From Guopingia tenuis (GTDB lineage Bacteria; Bacillota; Clostridia; Christensenellales; Christensenellaceae), in NCBI RefSeq assembly GCF_014384805.1, contig NZ_JACRSS010000002.1:186001-250000 (forward strand): 64,000 nt of DNA, given 5' to 3'. The notes beneath the pieces were generated by a model. It saw nothing but the letters and a program-made list of their open reading frames with translations. It searched no databases and was not told the origin of the DNA. How positions within the stretch are numbered: position 1 is the first letter of the stretch; each line of letters begins with the position of its first letter. This document shows positions 33,479-43,070 of this stretch, one piece after another. The position numbers were made by a program, and so were the translations under genes.

Positions 33479-34609
33479 ATGGCTATGCAGTTTAGCGATT
33501 TACATGCACAATACCGGGCGCTGCAACAGGAAATTGATGAAAATATCCGCCGGGTTCTGGAGCACGGCAAATATATTATGGGCCCGGAGGTGGGCGAGCT
33601 GGAGGAAAAGCTGGCGGCCTATGTGGGCCGCAAACACTGCATCACCTGCGCCAACGGAACGGATGCCCTTTCCCTGGTGCTGATGGCCTGGGGCATAGGG
33701 CCGGGGGATGCGGTGTTCGTGCCTTCCTTCACGTTTATGTCCACAGCGGAGGTTGTGAGCCTGGCGGGAGCGGAGCCGGTGTTTGTGGATGTGGAGGAGG
33801 ATACCTTCAACATGGACCCGGAGAGCCTCTTGGAAGCCATTGCCCGGGTGGACCGGGAGGGACGGCTCAGGAAAAGGGCCGTGATCCCCGTGGACCTGTT
33901 CGGTCTGCCGGCGGATTACCGCCGCATTCTGCCCATCGCAGAGGCCCATGGCCTGAAAGTGCTGGAGGATGGGGCCCAGGGCTTCGGCGGCACGCTCGAT
34001 GGAAAAACGGCCTGCGCCTTTGGCGACGCCTCCACCACGTCCTTTTTCCCGGCAAAGCCGCTGGGATGCTATGGGGACGGCGGCGCAGTGTTCACGGATG
34101 ACGATACCCTGGCCGGGCTTTTGCAGTCCATCCGCATCCATGGCAAGGGAAGCGAGAAATACGATAACGTCCGGGTGGGATTGAATTCCCGGCTGGATAC
34201 GCTCCAGGCGGCGATCCTTCAGCCTAAGCTGGCGGCGTTTTCCGCATATGAGCTGGCGGCGCGTCAGAAATGGGCGGAGGCCTATTCCGAGCGCTTGAGC
34301 GGCGCGGTAAAGACGCCCGCCGTGCCCGAGGGATTCTCCTCCAGCTGGGCGCAGTATACGCTGCTTTTGGAAAGCCATGCGAAGCGGGAAAGCCTGAAGG
34401 CCGCGCTGGCGGCGGCCGGAGTTCCCAGCATGGTCTATTATCCCCGCCCGCTCCACCGGCAGACGGTCTATCTGCCGCTGGGATATGAGGCGGGCAGCCT
34501 GCCGGTTTCCGAAAGGCTGGCGGAACGCGTGCTGAGCCTTCCCATGCATCCCTATCTCACGGAAGAGACTGTGGAAGCCGTCTGCGCGGCTGTGTTGAAA
34601 AATCTGTAA
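33479..34609 (+). CDS. wbpE: UDP-sugar 3-aminotransferase, WbpE/WlbC-like
   Basis: The 376-residue DegT/DnrJ/EryC1 aminotransferase has the PLP lysine at Lys193 (SFFPAKPLGCYGDGG), with ANGTDALSL and EDGAQGFGGTLDG as further cofactor contacts. It would install the 3-amino group on the product of the WbpB-like enzyme. GGAGGAATGGCT precedes the ATG and the gap to wbpD is only 10 bp. Confidence 0.9.
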   Translation: MAMQFSDLHAQYRALQQEIDENIRRVLEHGKYIMGPEVGELEEKLAAYVGRKHCITCANGTDALSLVLMAWGIGPGDAVFVPSFTFMSTAEVVSLAGAEPVFVDVEEDTFNMDPESLLEAIARVDREGRLRKRAVIPVDLFGLPADYRRILPIAEAHGLKVLEDGAQGFGGTLDGKTACAFGDASTTSFFPAKPLGCYGDGGAVFTDDDTLAGLLQSIRIHGKGSEKYDNVRVGLNSRLDTLQAAILQPKLAAFSAYELAARQKWAEAYSERLSGAVKTPAVPEGFSSSWAQYTLLLESHAKRESLKAALAAAGVPSMVYYPRPLHRQTVYLPLGYEAGSLPVSERLAERVLSLPMHPYLTEETVEAVCAAVLKNL

Positions 34610-34624
34610 CCAAGGGGGATTCCA

Positions 34625-36592
34625 TTGGCAAATTTTGTGTATCTGACGGCGGTTTTTATCATACTCCTCGCCCTGGGCATGTTCTGGCATAAGCTGCTGC
34701 GGCTCACGCCGGAGGAAGGCGTGGCTCTTGGGATCATGAGCGTTATGCTGGTGATCTTCTTTGTGGGCCTGCTGGGCAGCACGCGCCCGGCAGTCTATCT
34801 TCTCTATGCCATGGCGGCGGCGGGGCTTCTGCTCTATGCGCTGGATTTTCCCAAGAGCCGGGAAATCGCAAAGCCGAGGCGCTCGTTTTTCACGCCCGGC
34901 ATTCTGCTTTTTGCCGCGGCCTTTGTATACGCCATGGTGGCCTTCCGCAATGGAAAGATACTGCATATCGATGAGATCAAGCAGTGGGTGCCCAGCGTGC
35001 AGTATATGTTTGCCCACAATACGCTTCCCTATGGCCCGGACCTGATCGGCCAGGCCTCCACCTTTGCCATCACCGCGCCCTTCCATTATTTCTTCGTGCA
35101 GCTGACGGGATTTGTGGAGGGGAACCTCTTTGTTTCGAATTTCCTGTTGACGGCGGGAGCCGTTATCCTTCCCCTTTCGGGAAATACATGGAAGGACTGG
35201 AAGCGCAGCCTCTGCTATGGCGGCATTGTGTTTTTATCCTTCTCCTTCCTCTATACTGAGCCGTATTGGAGCATGATGGTGGATCAGGCTGTGGCGCTTT
35301 GGGCGGGAGCTCTCATCGCCTGGGGGCTTTTTCACCGGATCGAGGGAGGGCGCTGGGCGCTTCTCGCGGCCTGCCTGCTGACCATCGGCATGATGAAGTC
35401 CCTGGTGGGGGCGTTGTTCGCTCTGATTGCGCTTTTGGGATTGGCGATCCAGTGGCTGTTCTCGGGCGAAGAAGGCTGGAAAGCCCAGCTGAAAAGCCTG
35501 GGACAGAAAATAAAAAAGCCGAAAAACTGGCTGGTGATTTTGCTGATAGCGGCGCCGTTCCTGCTGAGCTTTATCTGGGGACGTTATATCAGCAGCGGGG
35601 CGGCCGCAGGCGGCGGCGCTGCTGTGGCCCGGGCGGCATCTTCCATGCGCGCAACCCTCAAGTCCATGCTGCGCTATCTCTTTGAACCCGTTCAGGGCAT
35701 GCACTATACGGGATTTCACCTCAACGTGAGCTATGTGACCTTTATGGCGGCGGGGGGGATCCTGTTCTGGGCGGTCTGGCGCTCGTTGAAAAAAGGCGCG
35801 CTCCGGCGGGAATACGGCGCATTGGCTGTTGTCTATGAACTTGGATATATTGCCTATTTCGGCATTATCTTTTATGCCTACAGCACGATTTTCGCGGCCT
35901 ATGAGGGAGAAACCGCGGCCAGCGTCGTGCGGTATTTCAGCATGTATATGATGCTGGGGTGGCTGCCCATGCTGATTCCGCTGTTCCATGGCGGGGCGGA
36001 GCGGCAGGTTCGTGAGTCCAGCAGGGCAGGCAACCGGATCATTGCTGTGGTGCTCTGCTTAAGCCTGGTGCTGGGCCTGCAGGGAGATTTTTCCACGAGA
36101 GCCATTGTGGGCTATCAGAAATCCGACGAGATCTATAAGCTGCGGGAGGATCTGGAGATCAAGGAACCAAAAGTTCGGGAGCTGGTGGGTGACGAAGGCA
36201 ATATCTATATGATTCATCAGCAGAGCTATTTCCGAACCACCGGCTATGCCCGCTATCTTTTTGGGAAACGGCTGCTTGCGGCGGCTCCCATGGCATTCTC
36301 GCCCGACGAGATCAATCGGATCCGCGAACCGCTCTCGGTGAATCAGGATCATAATATCAACTATTCGGTATATGAAGTGCCAAAGGCGCTGGAGCAGCTG
36401 GAGGCAGAGTATCTCTGGGTATATTCCACGGATGAATTCGTCACCCGGAGCTTCCGGCAGATGTTTGGCGTCACCATCGAGGATGGGGAGATATACCGCA
36501 TTCATCAGGAAAACGGGAACATTACCCTGGAGCTTCTGGGTTCCACAAATGAGACATCTTCTGACGAAGAGGAAGGGGAAGAATTGGTATGA
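34625..36592 (+). CDS. Large polytopic membrane protein, GT-C or polymerase-like
   Basis: The 655-residue protein has about ten to twelve hydrophobic segments and a charged soluble tail (about residues 490-655). The start is TTG, with AAGGGGG upstream. Early charged loop IDEIKQWVPSVQYMFAHNTLPYGPDL after segment four resembles the acidic first loop of GT-C transferases, which use polyprenol-phosphate sugars. It is clearly related to the 648-residue protein at 40989-42935 (shared TWKDWKR, similar loop and tail). Polymerase (Wzy) function is the main alternative. Confidence 0.75.
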   Translation: MANFVYLTAVFIILLALGMFWHKLLRLTPEEGVALGIMSVMLVIFFVGLLGSTRPAVYLLYAMAAAGLLLYALDFPKSREIAKPRRSFFTPGILLFAAAFVYAMVAFRNGKILHIDEIKQWVPSVQYMFAHNTLPYGPDLIGQASTFAITAPFHYFFVQLTGFVEGNLFVSNFLLTAGAVILPLSGNTWKDWKRSLCYGGIVFLSFSFLYTEPYWSMMVDQAVALWAGALIAWGLFHRIEGGRWALLAACLLTIGMMKSLVGALFALIALLGLAIQWLFSGEEGWKAQLKSLGQKIKKPKNWLVILLIAAPFLLSFIWGRYISSGAAAGGGAAVARAASSMRATLKSMLRYLFEPVQGMHYTGFHLNVSYVTFMAAGGILFWAVWRSLKKGALRREYGALAVVYELGYIAYFGIIFYAYSTIFAAYEGETAASVVRYFSMYMMLGWLPMLIPLFHGGAERQVRESSRAGNRIIAVVLCLSLVLGLQGDFSTRAIVGYQKSDEIYKLREDLEIKEPKVRELVGDEGNIYMIHQQSYFRTTGYARYLFGKRLLAAAPMAFSPDEINRIREPLSVNQDHNINYSVYEVPKALEQLEAEYLWVYSTDEFVTRSFRQMFGVTIEDGEIYRIHQENGNITLELLGSTNETSSDEEEGEELV

Positions 36593-37767
36593 AAATTCTC
36601 TATATAAACGCGATGGGACCATATGAAGCGTGGCCGCAGGCGGGAGTGTTTGTCTCGGAGCGGGTGGCCGCGCTCCGGAAAAACGGCGTGGATGTGACTG
36701 CGTGTTCCTATTATCAGATCAATTCTCCGGCGGTGCAGCGGGTTGTGACCCGCAACGGCGGACCGGATCTGGGTACCCCCATCGCCCAGCAGGCGGGAGT
36801 GACCTATGGTATCCGGAAAATTCCCAACGGTTTCTTTTCCGCAGCAATGCAGCGTTTCCGCCCGAATTTCTGGGAAAAACGCATTGCCCGGCAGGTGCGC
36901 AGGGATATGGAGGAGTCCAAGGCCGACCTCATCCATCTGCATTGGATCTGGCCCATGGGGCTGGGCGTGATGCGCTATTGCCGGGAAACCGGCGTGCCCT
37001 ATGTGCTGACCTGCCATGGCGGCGATATCTATTCGGATATGAAAGATATGAGAAAGCGTCCCTATATCCTGAAGATGCTGGAGGGTGCGGCGGCGGTGGA
37101 GTTTGTCAGCAAAGCGCTTCTGGAATCTGCCAAAGAGCTGGGGTATTCGGGGAAAAATGCGGCTGTCGTATATAACGGTATCCGGACCTCGGTTTTTTAT
37201 CCGGCCCGTCAGGAGCACCCGGGAAAAACAGTTGTGGGTTTTGCCGGGGTGATGATCTTGCGCAAGGGGATCGACTATCTTCCCGAAATTTTCCGGAGGA
37301 TTCAGGAGTTGATTCCCGGGGAAATCCATTTCTATATGATTGGCTCCGGCGTGCTGCGGGAAGAGATCGAAAAGAAGATGGCGGGACTGCCGGTAGACTT
37401 TTTGGGAACCATTCCCTCCGAAAAGCTGGCGGAACGCTTCAACGAAATGGATATTCTCCTTTTGCCCAGCCGGCAGGAGGGATATGGATGCGTCATTAAA
37501 GAGGCTCAGGCCTGCGGCGCGGTGCCCATTGGCCGGGATGTAGACGGGATCCGGGAGGCGGTAGACGGGTTCGGCAGCCTGATCGCCTACACGGGCGACG
37601 ATGACGCCTTTATTTCGGCGTTTGCTGAAGAAACAGCCGCTTATGTTTCCGGGGAAAAGCCCATCGACCGGGCAGCGATGGAGGCCCAGGCGGCGCGGTG
37701 TTCCTGGGAGGAACGGCAGAAGGACAGCATTGCCATCTATCAAAGGATTCTTGGAAAAGCAGATTGA
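36589..37767 (+). CDS. Family 4 glycosyltransferase
   Basis: The 392-residue GT-B enzyme starts KILYINAMGPYEAWPQAGVFVSE and has LTCHGGDIYSDM, GFAGVMILRKGIDYLPEI and the C-terminal donor site PSRQEGYGCVIKEAQACGAVPIG with the E-X7-E pair. It overlaps the membrane-protein gene by 4 bp. It is the last plus-strand gene of the locus and is followed by a terminator. Confidence 0.88.
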   Translation: MKILYINAMGPYEAWPQAGVFVSERVAALRKNGVDVTACSYYQINSPAVQRVVTRNGGPDLGTPIAQQAGVTYGIRKIPNGFFSAAMQRFRPNFWEKRIARQVRRDMEESKADLIHLHWIWPMGLGVMRYCRETGVPYVLTCHGGDIYSDMKDMRKRPYILKMLEGAAAVEFVSKALLESAKELGYSGKNAAVVYNGIRTSVFYPARQEHPGKTVVGFAGVMILRKGIDYLPEIFRRIQELIPGEIHFYMIGSGVLREEIEKKMAGLPVDFLGTIPSEKLAERFNEMDILLLPSRQEGYGCVIKEAQACGAVPIGRDVDGIREAVDGFGSLIAYTGDDDAFISAFAEETAAYVSGEKPIDRAAMEAQAARCSWEERQKDSIAIYQRILGKAD

Positions 37768-37800
37768 TAAAAAAGGTAATAGAAAAATAGAACGGAAAGA

Positions 37801-37837
37801 AAAGCGAACCTGTCCTGGACAGGCTCGCTTTGTTTTG
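37801..37837. terminator. Convergent, probably bidirectional terminator
   Basis: AAGCGAACCTGTCC and GGACAGGCTCGCTT form a long stem with one mispair, followed by TGTTTTG on the plus strand and CTTTTCTTTCC on the minus strand. It separates the two arms of the polysaccharide locus. Confidence 0.78.
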
Positions 37838-37856
37838 CATGGAAACAGGATTTCTC

Positions 37857-39386
37857 TCATTTTCCCCGGCGGAAAAGCTTCTGCCGAAGAGGCCGGAAAA
37901 GCCCGCCGATCATCTTTGCGGATTCCCGCTCTGTGAGAGATGTAACGCCAAAGAAGATTCCGGCGATCACCACCAAATAGACCACGGCCCAGAGGATGAT
38001 CTGGCCATAAGTATTGAGAGTAAGCGTGATATACGAGGAACCCCAAAGGATCAGCAGCAGCAGGATCAGGTTTGTAATCCATCGCCGGTAGGTCTTGAGA
38101 GGGCTGCGCTTTAAGATGACCCGGTTGGAATAGAGGATCATATCGTTGGCACGATAGAGCAGGGCGGCGATGGTTCCAAACAGAACGCCGTATATGCCAA
38201 AGAAATAGACACACACCAGGGATACCGAAACGTTGATGGCGGTTTCCAGAATCGAGCGCCATTGCGTCTGTTTGAAATGTCCGGCAATGTTGATGGTGTT
38301 GTTGGAAGGCCCGCGCCCGGCGGATAACAGGTTCATGGCGATAAACAGCATGGGCAGGTACTGGTCGATATAGTTAATGTCGGTGATGCCCGCTGTATAG
38401 AGCTTCATAAAGGGCAGAATAAAAATATAGGTCACGGTAAACAACGTAAACACCAGGGAAAGATAATAGGATTCATAACAGTCAAACAGCTTTGTATATC
38501 CTTCCCGATCCACGTTGAACCGCTGGCCCAGGGTAAAGACGACGCCGCTGGAGGCAGTGGAGAGCATGGTATTGATCATATTAAAGAACAGGGTATACAT
38601 GGAATACACGCTGGCCACCTTGAGGCCACAAACCACCGTCAAAATAAGGACGTCGGTATTGTTAAAAATCAGGTTGGAAAACTGGTGGATCAGGGCATTG
38701 TTCTTTTGGGAAATGGCGCCGTAATTGGGCTGGACCTTGAGGTTCAGCCATTTATAGCGGCGATGGATATACAACCCGATAAACAGCATTTGCAGCAGGT
38801 TAAACACCATATAGCTGGCCTGCACGATGACGATATCCGCGCCCAGAAGCAGAAGAATGATTTTGGCGACGTTGGTCAGAATCGTCACCATGGTGGTCAG
38901 GTTGGTGATGATATAGTTCTTGCCCTCCGCTTCCAGCAGATAGCGGAATTTGCCCTGGAAGAAATAGTTGGCGACGCCCACCATGCCCTGAAGCAGAATG
39001 ACGAGGATGATGGTCATGGGCGGAATATCCGTGGATACGACCAGAGGATATACGACCGCCAGGCCGAGGACGGCAAAGAAATACACAATGCCCGTCTTTT
39101 TATAATACCGGCTGGTGGCGGCTAAAATCTCGTTGATGGAGGCCTTGTCATCCCGGGCGACAGGGCCATAGAGCGCCTGAAGGGTAGCCGCGCCCACGCC
39201 CGCCTCCAAAAGAGAGAAATAGACGAAAATCTGGGTGATGGAGTTGACCAGGCCGTTGACTTCGCTGCCGAAGCTCACCAAAACCAGCCGCGGGACAAGA
39301 ATCCCAAGGGCGATGGTGATGATCTGGTTTAAAAAGCCCGCCAGAACGTTATAAATCCCCCGTTTCATTCCATAATTGCCGCTCAT
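37857..39386 (-). CDS. Polysaccharide flippase (MATE/Wzx-like)
   Basis: The 509-residue protein has about twelve to fourteen membrane segments, beginning MKRGIYNVLAGFLNQIITIALGILVPRLVLVSFGSEVNGLVN within the first 45 residues, the usual start of Wzx-type oligosaccharide flippases. It would move the lipid-linked repeat unit across the membrane. The start overlaps the preceding gene's stop as ATGA; longer open frame upstream is the shadow of that gene. Confidence 0.85.
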   Translation of the reverse strand: MSGNYGMKRGIYNVLAGFLNQIITIALGILVPRLVLVSFGSEVNGLVNSITQIFVYFSLLEAGVGAATLQALYGPVARDDKASINEILAATSRYYKKTGIVYFFAVLGLAVVYPLVVSTDIPPMTIILVILLQGMVGVANYFFQGKFRYLLEAEGKNYIITNLTTMVTILTNVAKIILLLLGADIVIVQASYMVFNLLQMLFIGLYIHRRYKWLNLKVQPNYGAISQKNNALIHQFSNLIFNNTDVLILTVVCGLKVASVYSMYTLFFNMINTMLSTASSGVVFTLGQRFNVDREGYTKLFDCYESYYLSLVFTLFTVTYIFILPFMKLYTAGITDINYIDQYLPMLFIAMNLLSAGRGPSNNTINIAGHFKQTQWRSILETAINVSVSLVCVYFFGIYGVLFGTIAALLYRANDMILYSNRVILKRSPLKTYRRWITNLILLLLILWGSSYITLTLNTYGQIILWAVVYLVVIAGIFFGVTSLTERESAKMIGGLFRPLRQKLFRRGK

Positions 39387-40402
39387 GCGCCTGCGCCTCC
39401 TGTTCTGCCCCGCAGCCGGTTCATGATGCGCGCTCCCAAAAGAAGAAGACGCGGGCTTTTCAGGGAAACCAGCCATTGGACGGGCTTGGGCTGGGAGGAA
39501 TAGAGGCGGCGCTTTTTCCAAAGAGAGCGGAACCGGGGATCCCGGAAGACCTCCCGCAAAAAGGAAACCTGCTCCTCCCGGGAAAGAGAATTCCCATAGA
39601 GAGCGCAGGAGAGGATGTGCATTTCATACATAAAGAAATAGCGCGGGGCCAGGAGTTCATCCACTGGAAGCGAAGGATACGCCTCTTTGAAAACGGCCTC
39701 GATCCGTTGGCTGGATTCGATGCCGTCGCGGAATTTTTTTATGGAAAAAGAGGTGGAAAGCGTCGTCCCAATGCCGTATTTTTTATATTCGTAATCCAGA
39801 TCGCCGCTGCCGTGGATGCTTTTGGCGTGCGGGAGAAATTCCACAACAAACACGGTATCCTCCGCAAAGGCGATGGATTCCTGAAAACGGATGCGGTTTT
39901 CTTCCAAAACTGAGCGGCGGAAGAGCTTGGCATAGACATTATTTAAAAACAGGCCGGATAAAAGCCGCGCCGAAGTCTCGGCCCCTGCGGGCAAATCCCC
40001 TTCCGGCGGGCAGAGGGCAGTGAGCTGCCTGCCCGAAGGGACGTCCCAGGTGGCAATACCGCTCAGAGTAAAATCAAATTCCGGATGATAGAGATGGGCG
40101 AGATAGCCGGGCCGAACGGTATCGTCTCCATCCACAAAACAGATATATTCTCCCCTGGCCTGGGAGAGCCCCTGGTTGCGGGCGGCGGAAACGCCGCCGT
40201 TCTCTATATGCAGGGGGATAAACCGCGCATCTGCGGCGCAAAACTCGTCCAAAACTTCCGCCGTGCCGTCGGTGGAGCCGTCGTCCACCACGATGCACTC
40301 GAAATCCCGGAAGGTCTGGGCGGCGATGGAAGCCAGGCAGGCGGGAAGAAGGTCTTTTCCGTTATAAATAGGAACGATCAGGCTGATGGCCGGCTGCTTC
40401 AT
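39383..40402 (-). CDS. Family 2 glycosyltransferase
   Basis: The 339-residue protein has SLIVPIYNGKDLLPACL, VDDGSTDGTAEV and FVDGDDTVRPGYLAHLY. It resembles the enzyme at 26287-27321 in layout, with a helical C-terminal part. GGAGGGAGC precedes the chosen ATG. It lies between rmlC (16 bp upstream) and the flippase gene. Confidence 0.87.
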   Translation of the reverse strand: MKQPAISLIVPIYNGKDLLPACLASIAAQTFRDFECIVVDDGSTDGTAEVLDEFCAADARFIPLHIENGGVSAARNQGLSQARGEYICFVDGDDTVRPGYLAHLYHPEFDFTLSGIATWDVPSGRQLTALCPPEGDLPAGAETSARLLSGLFLNNVYAKLFRRSVLEENRIRFQESIAFAEDTVFVVEFLPHAKSIHGSGDLDYEYKKYGIGTTLSTSFSIKKFRDGIESSQRIEAVFKEAYPSLPVDELLAPRYFFMYEMHILSCALYGNSLSREEQVSFLREVFRDPRFRSLWKKRRLYSSQPKPVQWLVSLKSPRLLLLGARIMNRLRGRTGGAGA

Positions 40403-40418
40403 GAAGATAAGCTCCCTC

Positions 40419-40964
40419 CTAAAAATCGATGTCCTGTTCCCCATAGGGCCTGGCGGCCGCATCTTTGGCGGAGAGCACCGGGTTTTCCACTCCCCATTCC
40501 ACGCCGATCTGCGGATCGTTGTAGGCAATGGCGCCGTCGGCTTCGGGAGCATAATAATTGTCGGCCTTATACTGCAGCTCGCAGTTATCTGTCAGAGTGA
40601 CAAATCCATGGGCAAAGCCCCGGGGGATGAAGAGCTGGCGCTTGTTTTCCTCGCTCAGTTCCACGGAGATCCACTGCAGAAAAGTGGGGGAGCTTTTGCG
40701 CAGGTCAACGGCAACATCCATCACACGCCCCCGGGTGCAGCGCACCAGCTTGGCCTGGGCATAGGGAGGGTGCTGGAAGTGCAGTCCGCGGATGATGCCC
40801 TTTTTGGCGGAAAAGGACTGGTTGTCCTGGACAAAGGTGCAGCCGATGCCGGCTGCCTCATATTTTTTAAAGGAATAGGATTCAAAGAAATAACCCCGGT
40901 GGTCGCCGAACACATCCGGCTCCACGAGAATAAGCCCCTCGATGGGGAAAGTGGAAGTTTTCAT
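40419..40964 (-). CDS. rmlC: dTDP-4-dehydrorhamnose 3,5-epimerase
   Basis: The 181-residue cupin-fold enzyme has FGDHRGYFFESYS, NQSFSAKKGIIRGLHFQHPP (catalytic His) and the IPRGFAHGF block. It completes the rhamnose pathway with rmlA, B and D on the opposite strand. AAAGGAGATTGCT precedes the ATG. Confidence 0.95.
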   Translation of the reverse strand: MKTSTFPIEGLILVEPDVFGDHRGYFFESYSFKKYEAAGIGCTFVQDNQSFSAKKGIIRGLHFQHPPYAQAKLVRCTRGRVMDVAVDLRKSSPTFLQWISVELSEENKRQLFIPRGFAHGFVTLTDNCELQYKADNYYAPEADGAIAYNDPQIGVEWGVENPVLSAKDAAARPYGEQDIDF

Positions 40965-40988
40965 AGCAATCTCCTTTAAAGCGATGGT

Positions 40989-42935
40989 TTAAAACTGCCC
41001 GACGAGGGTGAGGCGAACCCCATCTCCCTCGGGGGTAACGCGGTATAGACCGCCGTCCACTATGCTATCACACACAACCGCCTTTGGCAAATTTTCGTTC
41101 AGATAGGCGTCGGTGGAATAGATCCAGACATAGCCGTAGCCGCCTTGCAGCAGATAGGCGGGAAGGTCATAAATCGTGGGGGAGGAATACTGCTGGTTGC
41201 CCATCTGGCAGCCCTTTTCATTGAACTGCCAGGGCGTGCTGCCCCGCTGGTTCACCTGATGCTGGAAATAATAGAGGGCGATGCTTAAGGGCTTGTTGGT
41301 ATCTCCCTGGCGGATCATATAGACCTTCTCTCCCTGAACGATGTCAAGGATCTCCGGGCTGGCTTCGGCGATGCGCTCGATATGGTTATAATCCAGAATC
41401 TGGTCGTTGTTTAAATGGCTGGCGCAGTAGATAAAGCTTCCGTTCAGGTTGCAGAGCAGAAACACCAGCATGGCCAGAGCCGTGCGCTTGATCCATTTTC
41501 CTTTTTTCACATCCTCCTGGGTCTCGGCCGGGAGAATCTCCTCCCGGGGCCGGACATAGGGCATGAGGAAAATCGGCAGGGTAAAGGCGGCATAGATGGA
41601 ATAATAGCGGAACATGGAGGCCGCCCGGACACTCTCGTCATAGGGGAAGGTGGTGACATAGGAATAGACGATGCAGAGGAAATAGACGCCGAAGCCGATC
41701 ATCACCCAGGTGAGAACCCAGCGATAGAGACGGCGGAATTTTTCCTCCCGCATATTCTTATGCAGGAACCAGCCCACCAGGGAAACCAGAGCGAGAAACA
41801 GGGAAATGGACATGGGAATGGTCGCTTCCCGGCTCAGTTTGGAGATGGCGAAGGAGCGCAGGCAGGCCAGGATTGTCCGGGGAATCCGGTCGGGCTCGGC
41901 AACCGGCTGAATGGGCGTGATGGCGCCGGCCGTGTAGGGATTTTCCGCAACCAGCCGGATGAGCAGTGTCCAGATATACATCCCAAGAAGGCTGATGAGG
42001 AAGAAAAGGATAAAGGCAGTAATATGCCCGGCCTTGGCATGGCGTTTCAGAGAAGCCCGGGTGAAATGCTCCTTCCAGGGCCGGTTTTCCTGAATGAGCA
42101 GGATGATGGCCATGAAGAAGAGGCAGGCAAAACTGAACAGCGCTCCCACCTGCCATTTGATGAGGGGCAGGAGGAAGAGAACGATGCCCGGGAGCAAAAG
42201 CGCGTGCCGCCGGTCCCTGCGGAGGCACCACCAGGCGCATAAACCGCCGGCCCAGGCGCCCAGGGGCATATCCGTATACAGGTTGGTATAGGGATAGTAA
42301 TAGAGAACAAAATAGGAGAAATAGACGATGACGGCATAGAGCAGGGCCCGCTTCCAGTCCTTCCAGGTGAGGCGGAAGGTGGGAAGCATCATGCCGCCCC
42401 AGACCAACAGGAAGCTGGAGGCGTGCATATTGCCGATATTGAGGCCGCTGAAAAGCTGGAAAAACAGATGAAACAAGCCGGTGCCGGCAGGATTATGAGG
42501 CCCGCCCAGAAAATCATTGTAAATCGGGAGCTTTCCGGTTTCCAGCATATAGCGCACGGCCAGCCCCCATTGGTGAAATTCATCCCAATGGCGCAGGAAA
42601 TTGCCCGCGAAGGCGATTACTGCATAGAGAAATCCGGCAAGAATGAGGACATAGCCCGGAGAGAAAAAATCCCGCCGGCGGAAGCTGCGCCGGGAGAGAA
42701 GCGGTTGCTTTTTGCCCAACAGGAAGGAGAGCAGGCCATATCCGCCAAGAACCAGAAGCACAATGAAGCCGATGGGAAAGGCCTGGGCCGCTCCCGCTGC
42801 CAGCAGCACCAGGATCACCGTCCCCATGGCCAGCAAAAGCCCCTCTACGCTGGAATACCGCCCGTGGGTATAAAAGACCATGGCGATGCCCGTGAGCACG
42901 GCGAAAGCCAGGAGCATCCAAAGAAAATTCAGCAT
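40989..42935 (-). CDS. Large polytopic membrane protein, paralogue of the 34625 gene
   Basis: The 648-residue protein has about ten to twelve membrane segments and a soluble tail. The loop RHWDEFHQWGLAVRYMLETGKLPIYNDFL parallels that of the 655-residue protein, as do TWKDWKR and the tail (VYMIRQGDTNKPL.../YVWIYSTDAYLNENLPK versus IYMIHQQSYFRTT.../YLWVYSTDEFVTRSFRQ). GGGGAGG lies 5 bp before the ATG. A GT-C glycosyltransferase acting on the outer side is the best guess; Wzy polymerase is possible. Confidence 0.78.
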   Translation of the reverse strand: MLNFLWMLLAFAVLTGIAMVFYTHGRYSSVEGLLLAMGTVILVLLAAGAAQAFPIGFIVLLVLGGYGLLSFLLGKKQPLLSRRSFRRRDFFSPGYVLILAGFLYAVIAFAGNFLRHWDEFHQWGLAVRYMLETGKLPIYNDFLGGPHNPAGTGLFHLFFQLFSGLNIGNMHASSFLLVWGGMMLPTFRLTWKDWKRALLYAVIVYFSYFVLYYYPYTNLYTDMPLGAWAGGLCAWWCLRRDRRHALLLPGIVLFLLPLIKWQVGALFSFACLFFMAIILLIQENRPWKEHFTRASLKRHAKAGHITAFILFFLISLLGMYIWTLLIRLVAENPYTAGAITPIQPVAEPDRIPRTILACLRSFAISKLSREATIPMSISLFLALVSLVGWFLHKNMREEKFRRLYRWVLTWVMIGFGVYFLCIVYSYVTTFPYDESVRAASMFRYYSIYAAFTLPIFLMPYVRPREEILPAETQEDVKKGKWIKRTALAMLVFLLCNLNGSFIYCASHLNNDQILDYNHIERIAEASPEILDIVQGEKVYMIRQGDTNKPLSIALYYFQHQVNQRGSTPWQFNEKGCQMGNQQYSSPTIYDLPAYLLQGGYGYVWIYSTDAYLNENLPKAVVCDSIVDGGLYRVTPEGDGVRLTLVGQF

Positions 42936-43070
42936 ACGTTCCTCCCCTGCGCAGCAGCGCGGTACATTTAAAACATAGTATAGCACATTTTTTTCCATAA
43001 AAAAACCGGGAAGGAAAAAGACGAAAGAGGAGAGGGACGGAAATGATGGGAAAAAAGAATCCTGGAAATG

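Noticed and set aside
33500..35086. Minus-strand open frame of about 530 codons across wbpE and the next gene
   Set aside because: No recognisable domain, no ribosome site, and both plus-strand genes are well supported.
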